Origin: RQOF01 sp964461135
GTDB taxonomy: Bacteria; Calditrichota; Calditrichia; RBG-13-44-9
Length of the DNA: 28,844 bases
NCBI GenBank assembly: GCA_964461135.1
Contig: CAYWTB010000057.1
Span: forward strand, 1-28,844
Direction: 5' to 3'
Shown: piece by piece, positions 23,741 through 28,844 of the stretch
Layout of the letters: the number at the start of each line of letters is the position of its first letter
How positions within the stretch are numbered: position 1 is the stretch's first letter
Position numbers and translations under genes: made by a program
Notes under the pieces: model-generated
The model's input: only the letters and a program-made list of their open reading frames with translations
Told to the model about the DNA's origin: nothing
Databases searched by the model: none

Positions 23741-24652
23741 ATGGATAAATCAGGGTTAAAGATTAAAATCTATGGAGTGAGGGGAAGCTACCCTCCTACT
23801 AATGGCGGCGGTACCCAATACGGTGTTAATACCACCTGTCTTAGAGTGAATATGGGAAAGCATATTGTGGTCATTGACGCGGGAACGGGAATCATAAACC
23901 TGGGTATGGACCTGCTTAAGGAAATGAAAGCGGGTGATAATAAACAAAATTACAATAAATTATATTTATTCTTTACCCATACCCATATCGATCATCTGAT
24001 GGGATTTCCCTATTTTAATATGATATATATGCCGCAAACTGAAATAGATGTGATTACCCCGACGCAGCTCAACTATTCCATCGAGGAGATACTGGAAACA
24101 CTGATGAGCCCTGCTTTTTTCCCGGTCACCATTTCGGAATTGCCCAGCAGTTTTAATTATTTTGATTTCGCCGAAAATAAAATTGTCTATTTTTACGAAG
24201 ACGATTATGAAATCGTATCGGTTACCGAGAAAAACAAAGAGAATAACTGGATCGGCCGGATCTCCTGCCTGCGTAATTATACCCATCCTAAGGGCGGCGT
24301 CTATATTTATAAATTTGAAGATTCCAAAGGTCATGCTGTGGTTTTTGCCACCGATGTGGAAGGATTTGTGGGAGGGGATAACCGGATCGCCAAATTTGCG
24401 GAAAATGCCAATGTGCTGATTCACGACGCCCAATATTCTCTGGCGGAATATGATATCTTTCAGGGGTTCGGTCATAGTACCTTTAAAATGGCCTGTGAAG
24501 TGGCCCGTAAAGCAAAGGTCGGGAAATTGATACTGTCTCATCATGATCCGAAACACAGTGACAAAGAGCTGGAAGATCTGCAAAAAGAAGCCCGCAAAAT
24601 TTTTCCCGAAACATCCATTGCCGCAGAATCGATGGAATTTTCCTTCGCATGA
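23741..24652 (+). CDS. Metallo-beta-lactamase fold hydrolase
   Basis: The 303-aa cytoplasmic protein has the full MBL zinc site: FTHTHIDHLMGFPYF gives the HxHxDH motif, IDAGTG precedes it, FATDVEG supplies the bridging Asp, and LILSHHDPKHSD the last His. The N-terminus KIKIYGVRGSYPP, with the GGGTQYGVNTTCLRV block, is the form found in a widespread subgroup related to RNase Z and cyclic-nucleotide phosphodiesterases, often fused to signalling domains. No extra domain is present here. It is the last gene of the Nfu-nuclease-MBL run and is followed by a strong terminator. The substrate is not predictable; a phosphodiester is the best guess. Confidence 0.88.
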   Translation: MDKSGLKIKIYGVRGSYPPTNGGGTQYGVNTTCLRVNMGKHIVVIDAGTGIINLGMDLLKEMKAGDNKQNYNKLYLFFTHTHIDHLMGFPYFNMIYMPQTEIDVITPTQLNYSIEEILETLMSPAFFPVTISELPSSFNYFDFAENKIVYFYEDDYEIVSVTEKNKENNWIGRISCLRNYTHPKGGVYIYKFEDSKGHAVVFATDVEGFVGGDNRIAKFAENANVLIHDAQYSLAEYDIFQGFGHSTFKMACEVARKAKVGKLILSHHDPKHSDKELEDLQKEARKIFPETSIAAESMEFSFA

Positions 24653-24713
24653 ATTATTGGGCAAATGGAACCGCCTCTTAAACCATGATTGAATGATATC
24701 CGGACTGCTTATT

Positions 24714-24758
24714 AAAACGGGGAGACGGCCCTGATGGTCAGATCTTCCCGTTTTTTAT
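24714..24758 (+). terminator. Rho-independent terminator after the MBL-fold gene
   Basis: A 12-bp stem, AAAACGGGGAGA at 24714-24725 and TCTTCCCGTTTT at 24743-24754, pairs fully with one G-U wobble and ends in TTTTTTATT. It lies about 60 bases after the MBL-fold stop and isolates that operon from pyruvate kinase. Confidence 0.88.
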
Positions 24759-24945
24759 TGTCATGCTTCACAGACAGGGGAGCCGGCAGCATGAAATTTT
24801 TCCCCTTACTGGCATCCCTTCCCTGGCTTAAGCGGATAAACCGGCAGCAAGGAATTTGGTTTTTATATTTCCGCCGGAGGAATTTATTACCTATATTTTT
24901 TCACAAAGACTTTGCGCGAACGAAAAATGGCAGGGAATTATCTTC

Positions 24946-26373
24946 ATGGAAAAGCAAAAACGTACAAAAATAGTTGCCACCATCGGACCGGCAAGTAATA
25001 CCCCGGAAATTCTGGAACAGCTAATGCTGAAGGGAGTCAATGTTTTTCGCTTGAATTTTTCTCATGGAAGTCATGATTCCCATCTGAAAATAATCAGGGA
25101 AATCAAGAGAATACGAAAAAAATTAGACAGGCCCGTTGCCATTCTGCAAGACCTCACCGGTCCCAAAATCCGGCTGGCTAAAATAAAGAATGAACCGCTG
25201 CAGGTTTCACCGGGAGATACCCTCATCCTGGATTCCAACCTGGAAGAATGCGCTGCCGGCCAAAGGGTGGGAATAAATTACAAGGGATTTTCCAGGGATG
25301 TATTCCCCGATGCCCATCTTTTGCTGGACGATGGAAATCTGGAGCTGGTGGTCAGAAAAGTGGAAAAATCGGCAGTGTATTGTGAAGTGGTCATCGGCGG
25401 AAATCTGTATTCTCATAAGGGAGTAAATTTTCCCTCCGGGACATTCAAAGTCCCTACTCTTACCGACAAGGATAAAAAGGATCTGATGTTTGGACTTCAC
25501 CACGGGGTGGATCTGGTAGCCATGTCCTTTGTCCGAAGTGCCGGCGATATGAAGAAAGCTTACACCATCTTCAAAAAAGCCGGCCGGTCAGTACCGGTAG
25601 TCGCAAAAATAGAAAAACATGAAGCCATCGAAAATTTGAATGAAATCATAGAAGCATTCGATGCGGTTATGGTGGCCAGGGGAGATCTGGGTGTTGAAAT
25701 CGAAGCGGAAAAGGTCCCGTTTATACAAAAACGGATTATTGAATTAGCCAATAAGAAAGGCAAACCGGTCATTACCGCTACCCAGATGTTACGGTCCATG
25801 GTGGATTCTCCCATTCCTACGCGTGCCGAAGTGAATGATGTGGCAAATGCAGTGCTGGATGGAACAGATGCCATTATGCTTTCGGAAGAAACGGCGGTGG
25901 GCAAATATCCGGTAAAAGCGGTGGCCATGATGAGTAAAATTGCAATGGAAGCGGAAGAATATATTGATTATTTCCGGGACCGTAAGATACAGACGCCTGC
26001 GGGCTCCTCTCTGATTCCCGATTCTATTTCTCATTCCGCCACAGTAGTGGCCCGGGATTTAAAAGCCCGCATCATTTTTGCCATTACGCGAACAGGTTAC
26101 ACAGCCAGGGCCATTGCAAGATACCGGCCACACAGTTGTATTCTGGCCCTCACACCGGAAGAGGATGTTTATCACCAGCTCTCCCTGGTATGGGGAGTAT
26201 TTCCGGTAAAGAATTCCCTGCAAAAGGATCCCGCTGTTTTGTTTAAGGAGGCCCTGAAAATCGCCAAAGATTTAAAAGTGGTCAGGAAAAACGATCATTA
26301 TGTATTTACCAGTGGTTATCCTCTGGGAAAACCGGGCTCCATCAACCAGGTAACCGCCGGAAAAATTCCCTGA
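24946..26373 (+). CDS. pyk: Pyruvate kinase
   Basis: Pyruvate kinase transfers phosphate from phosphoenolpyruvate to ADP in the last step of glycolysis. Start 24946 gives 475 aa with the typical N-terminus (KRTKIVATIGPASNTPE) and AGGGA nine bases upstream; the frame's 30 upstream codons are unlike the family. Active-site blocks are complete: FRLNFSHGSH, QDLTGPKIRL, the signature VAKIEKHEAIENLNEII followed by DAVMVARGDLGVE, then ITATQMLRSMV, PTRAEVNDVANAVLDGTDA and MLSEETAVGKYP. The C-terminal regulatory domain is present (FAITRTGYTARAIARYRP through FTSGYPLGKPG). The gene stands alone between a terminator and a convergent membrane-protein gene. Confidence 0.96.
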   Translation: MEKQKRTKIVATIGPASNTPEILEQLMLKGVNVFRLNFSHGSHDSHLKIIREIKRIRKKLDRPVAILQDLTGPKIRLAKIKNEPLQVSPGDTLILDSNLEECAAGQRVGINYKGFSRDVFPDAHLLLDDGNLELVVRKVEKSAVYCEVVIGGNLYSHKGVNFPSGTFKVPTLTDKDKKDLMFGLHHGVDLVAMSFVRSAGDMKKAYTIFKKAGRSVPVVAKIEKHEAIENLNEIIEAFDAVMVARGDLGVEIEAEKVPFIQKRIIELANKKGKPVITATQMLRSMVDSPIPTRAEVNDVANAVLDGTDAIMLSEETAVGKYPVKAVAMMSKIAMEAEEYIDYFRDRKIQTPAGSSLIPDSISHSATVVARDLKARIIFAITRTGYTARAIARYRPHSCILALTPEEDVYHQLSLVWGVFPVKNSLQKDPAVLFKEALKIAKDLKVVRKNDHYVFTSGYPLGKPGSINQVTAGKIP

Positions 26374-26476
26374 TGTTAATCTGATTTCTCCCTTACTAGC
26401 GGGTCATAACAGGCAGCAAACTGCCCTCCATGGATCACCGGTTATTTCCGGAATGCCTTTTCCCGCAGCGGGTTAT

Positions 26477-26992
26477 TTAATGCACCACTATTTCCATTAA
26501 CCATCTTAACAGGGCATAAATAATCCATCCAATTAAACTTACAATGATGGCTCTCCCGATGTTTTGATAATCCAGCGCCTGCCTTACGGCAATGACGGTG
26601 GCAACCAGCATCCATATACCCGCAACCAGTAGGGAGATGGTAAATAGAAACGGTATGATTCCCAAAATGGCGATCAGGCCCGGAGCACTGGCAAAGCCAA
26701 TGGTTCTGAGCAATTGACCGTAATCAGCCTTGGTTTGAGACTCCGGCAACAGACGTGTACCGACGAAGTAAATGATATAAGACCATACAAACCAGCCGAT
26801 CAGGGCTCCCAATGTTCCGCCAAGTATTGATGCATCAAAGCCCCTGGAAATCGTGGCAATTCCCGATGCCAGACTGGACAAAATAACCAGACCGATGGCC
26901 TGCGGTAAAGCACTTTGGTCGGCTTCAACTTCTTCATAAAGCTGGGGATCCAGCTTAATTGCCCGGATAATCCGGCTCCAGAAAACATTCAT
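26477..26992 (-). CDS. Yip1-family integral membrane protein
   Basis: On the minus strand, ATG 26992 gives 171 aa with GGAGG four bases upstream; the ATG at 27010 adds six residues without a good ribosome site. The protein starts with an amphipathic segment (FWSRIIRAIKLDPQLYEEVE), then has about five hydrophobic segments: AIGLVILSSLASGIATI, LGALIGWFVWSYIIYFVG, GFASAPGLIAILGIIPFLF, LLVAGIWMLVATVIAV and AIIVSLIGWIIYALL. The order and the RTIGFASAPG motif are typical of bacterial YIP1 proteins. Function is unknown for most bacterial members. It converges with pyruvate kinase and follows the Ig-like lipoprotein gene in the same direction. Confidence 0.85.
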   Translation of the reverse strand: MNVFWSRIIRAIKLDPQLYEEVEADQSALPQAIGLVILSSLASGIATISRGFDASILGGTLGALIGWFVWSYIIYFVGTRLLPESQTKADYGQLLRTIGFASAPGLIAILGIIPFLFTISLLVAGIWMLVATVIAVRQALDYQNIGRAIIVSLIGWIIYALLRWLMEIVVH

Positions 26993-27178
26993 GGCTCCTC
27001 CGCTGTTCATGTCACTTAAGAATTGAGTTTTTATTAGCTTTTAATAGGATCTTCCTTAAAAAATTCGGAATAATACCCGGCTATCCCAAATAGGAATCCG
27101 CGTAGTACTGCGCTGAAAAAATGCAGATACCGGTATTATCGTCCGGTACCTGACGTCTTCCATGAATGGATGATAATC

Positions 27179-28129
27179 CTAAGGATTTACCGTTACCGTA
27201 ACCAGTTGGGTGTTGGTATTCCCTGCAAAATCAAATGCCTTCACATATAAGGTATGTAAGCGGCCGTCTCCATACCCGGCTGTATACCAGGTATATTTGT
27301 AGGGTGGGGAAGTATCTGTTAATCTTAATTCACCATCTATGTAAAATTCCACCCGCTGTATGCCAAAGTTATCCTGCGCATCAACCGCCACTATCACGGT
27401 ATCCCCCGCGGTTAAAACCGTTCCGGCGGGGGGATAGAGGATCAGTACGGACGGCGGAGTGATATCGGTATTCTGAACGGTGACGGTAACAATATTGGAA
27501 ACAGAATTATTCAGATTGATATCGAAAGCCCTGGCAAAAAGACTCAGTGAGGTGCCGTTTTGATATTTCTGGACGTTCCATTCAAATTCATAAGGTGACT
27601 GGGACGTGGTATAGTCAATTTTCCCGTTTACATAATAATCCACTCGTTCAATGGGGCTGTCATCAATAATCTGGGGAACGACCGTGACGGTATCTGCCAC
27701 AATCGAGCCGTTGATAGGATTAAGGATGGAGATGACCGGCGGAAGTGTGTCCGGGGATGATCCGGAGACCACCCTGACCGTAACCGGCCCGGCAAAACCG
27801 TTGTTATCTGACTTATCCGATGCTGTTGCATAGATGCTGTGATTGCGGTTATCAGCTATAGGTTCGGTATCCCAGGCATATTCCAGGAGAGGGCCGGGTG
27901 AACTGGTGATACGGTCTCCATCGATAAATAAATCGATCTGTTTCAATTCGGTCTCATCACTGGCTCCCACGGTTATTCTGACGGTTCCCGAAACAGCCTG
28001 TCCCTGTACAGGGTAAATAATATTTACGACCGGTGCAACGGTATCAGGTATCTCGGGGGGACATTGAATAAACAGCCCGGTAATTATGGTCAGAAACAAT
28101 ATGGTGGTAAAAATTCTCTTCACATTCAT
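27179..28129 (-). CDS. Lipoprotein with three bacterial Ig-like domains
   Basis: The 316-aa minus-strand protein begins with a signal ending TGLFIQC, a lipobox with Cys23. The mature part is three tandem repeats of about 95 residues, each opening with (T/A)PPVxxxxxPxxG and containing (I/V)xxVxFYIDG or a close variant, followed by PYxYxWxT and AxAxDxxxN. This is the Big_7-type Ig-like fold found in cell-surface proteins. Repeat starts are near VAPVVNIIYPVQG, LPPVISILNPING and TPPSVLILYPPAG. GGAG lies eight bases before the start. No catalytic or sorting domain is present. It may be a surface stalk or adhesin-like lipoprotein; its binding partner is unknown. Confidence 0.82.
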   Translation of the reverse strand: MNVKRIFTTILFLTIITGLFIQCPPEIPDTVAPVVNIIYPVQGQAVSGTVRITVGASDETELKQIDLFIDGDRITSSPGPLLEYAWDTEPIADNRNHSIYATASDKSDNNGFAGPVTVRVVSGSSPDTLPPVISILNPINGSIVADTVTVVPQIIDDSPIERVDYYVNGKIDYTTSQSPYEFEWNVQKYQNGTSLSLFARAFDINLNNSVSNIVTVTVQNTDITPPSVLILYPPAGTVLTAGDTVIVAVDAQDNFGIQRVEFYIDGELRLTDTSPPYKYTWYTAGYGDGRLHTLYVKAFDFAGNTNTQLVTVTVNP

Positions 28130-28199
28130 TCAATTCTCTCCTAAATTTCGCAAAATTCCGGAAATCATCCCAAAATGGTTAATATTTGCCCTGTATATT

Positions 28200-28326
28200 A
28201 TGATAAACATCACAGAAGAAATAGATTTTTCTTTATCAGCCGATGCTCAGGCAAAAATTAATTCCATTTTTGTGAAATATCCAACTGAAAAATCAGTAAT
28301 TTAATCTTTCTCTGCATTTGCCTGAA
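28200..28326 (+). pseudogene. Possible remnant of the nuoE N-terminus
   Basis: From ATG 28200 the frame reads DFSLSADAQAKINSIFVKYPTEKSV and then stops at 28302-28304. This resembles the N-terminus of the NADH-quinone oxidoreductase subunit NuoE, which typically has a helix followed by YPxKKSAxLPxLHLAQE. A one-base shift at about 28299 gives FNLSLHLPE, which would continue the same alignment through the conserved LHL before a stop at 28327. After that no NuoE similarity is seen: the Fe-S cysteine motifs and nuoF are absent. There is no ribosome binding site. The likely reading is a truncated, frameshifted fragment, but the match is short and could be chance. Confidence 0.4.
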
Positions 28327-28844
28327 TGATGTTCCGAAACTAAAAGCAGACAAAGTCATGACTTTCAGGCGTTTCGCGAAACATATTCTGTAAAATCTAG
28401 TTGTTTTATTTGTGGGATTTAATTTTATTTTATCATTATGTTAATAGCTCAGCAAACTGAAACAAGCAGGATAAATGATCTGTCTTTATCTGTAGATCGG
28501 CCTTGTCCTGTAATTCTACCCCTTGAATGCGGAATCAGCCGGGAAGAACTGCCGCGTTTGAATAAACTTTTGATGTTAAAATGTGCCCTGGCTCTTAATC
28601 CCTTTCCGGCCAGGCAGGGCTTTCCTGTTTCAGGTGATGCCGCCCGGGAAGGGTACAAAAATTCTTTGAAACAATAAGATAGCCATGGCTGGAAGGAAGA
28701 TAAGCGCATCTTACGAATGGACAAAGGATTAACAAAAACTCAGGATTATTTCTAAAAGAGTATTTTAAGATATGATGTTGACCATAAGGATATGGTTCAT
28801 CACAAAAATGAGTACCTACAAAATTAGGTAAACGATTATGTTTT
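28327..28844. other. AT-rich region without a supported gene
   Basis: About 500 bases to the window edge hold no convincing gene. Open frames on both strands over roughly 28440-28720 are short, have no ribosome sites and show no recognisable family. A 10-base palindrome AGCCATGGCT and a 6-bp hairpin TACCTA-CAAAAT-TAGGTA at 28813-28830 are the only structures noticed. The region may be decayed sequence continuing from the nuoE-like fragment. Confidence 0.45.

Noticed and set aside
23966..24664. A 232-codon open frame on the minus strand
   Set aside because: It is the antisense of the MBL-fold gene, whose zinc motifs are complete. The translation is His/Ile/Phe-rich and shows no recognisable domain.
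28438..28677. A 79-codon + frame and an overlapping 91-codon minus frame near the right edge
   Set aside because: Neither has a ribosome site, a signal, or a recognisable motif, and they overlap each other. I left the stretch as unassigned.
1..28844. Search for tRNA, rRNA and CRISPR arrays
   Set aside because: No cloverleaf-like sequence, rRNA segment or regularly spaced direct repeats were found by eye. A covariance-model search would be needed to exclude small RNAs.

Overview
The window looks like the chromosome of a Gram-negative bacterium of the FCB superphylum, but probably not a classical member of Bacteroidota. The evidence is a giant SprA-type outer-membrane translocon, two PorV/PorQ-family barrels, a secreted protein ending in a FlgD-like type IX sorting domain, and several lipoproteins. 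Shine-Dalgarno sequences and E. coli-like promoter boxes are both visible, which is atypical of Bacteroidota proper. Lineages such as Calditrichota, KSB1-like or Marinimicrobia-like bacteria would fit, but no rRNA is present and the assignment is an inference.

Region 1 (1-5095) holds housekeeping genes on the + strand. These are an HNH endonuclease behind a strong promoter, trpS, scpA, scpB, an RluB-type pseudouridine synthase and cmk. The scpB/rluB and rluB/cmk reading frames overlap, so that part is a translationally linked operon for chromosome segregation, rRNA modification and nucleotide synthesis.

Region 2 (5096-19542) is the most interesting part and appears to be a cell-surface/secretion island. 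In order it holds sprA (about 2064 aa, with its own candidate promoter), an exported M28 glutaminyl-cyclase-like enzyme, prmA, a repeat element, a surface lipoprotein, a six-Asp-box propeller protein with a type IX sorting domain, two PorV/PorQ-like barrels, a nested inverted-repeat element and a small outer-membrane beta-barrel. A plausible reading is that sprA makes the pore, a PorV-like protein collects cargo, the propeller protein is cargo, and the M28 enzyme cyclises N-terminal glutamine on exported proteins. The predicted mature propeller protein does start with Gln.

Region 3 (19543-26373) is mostly metabolic. It holds a fused class I fumarase ending in a clear terminator, a convergent small lipoprotein, a cyclodeaminase-family protein, a NifU-like Fe-S scaffold domain, a bifunctional nuclease with a UVR tail, a metallo-beta-lactamase-fold hydrolase ending in a strong terminator, and pyruvate kinase.

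Region 4 (26374-28844) holds a Yip1-family membrane protein and a lipoprotein with three Ig-like repeats, both on the minus strand. A short, apparently frameshifted remnant resembling the N-terminus of NuoE follows, and then about 500 bases with no gene I can support.

No tRNA, rRNA, CRISPR array, insertion sequence or phage gene was recognised.
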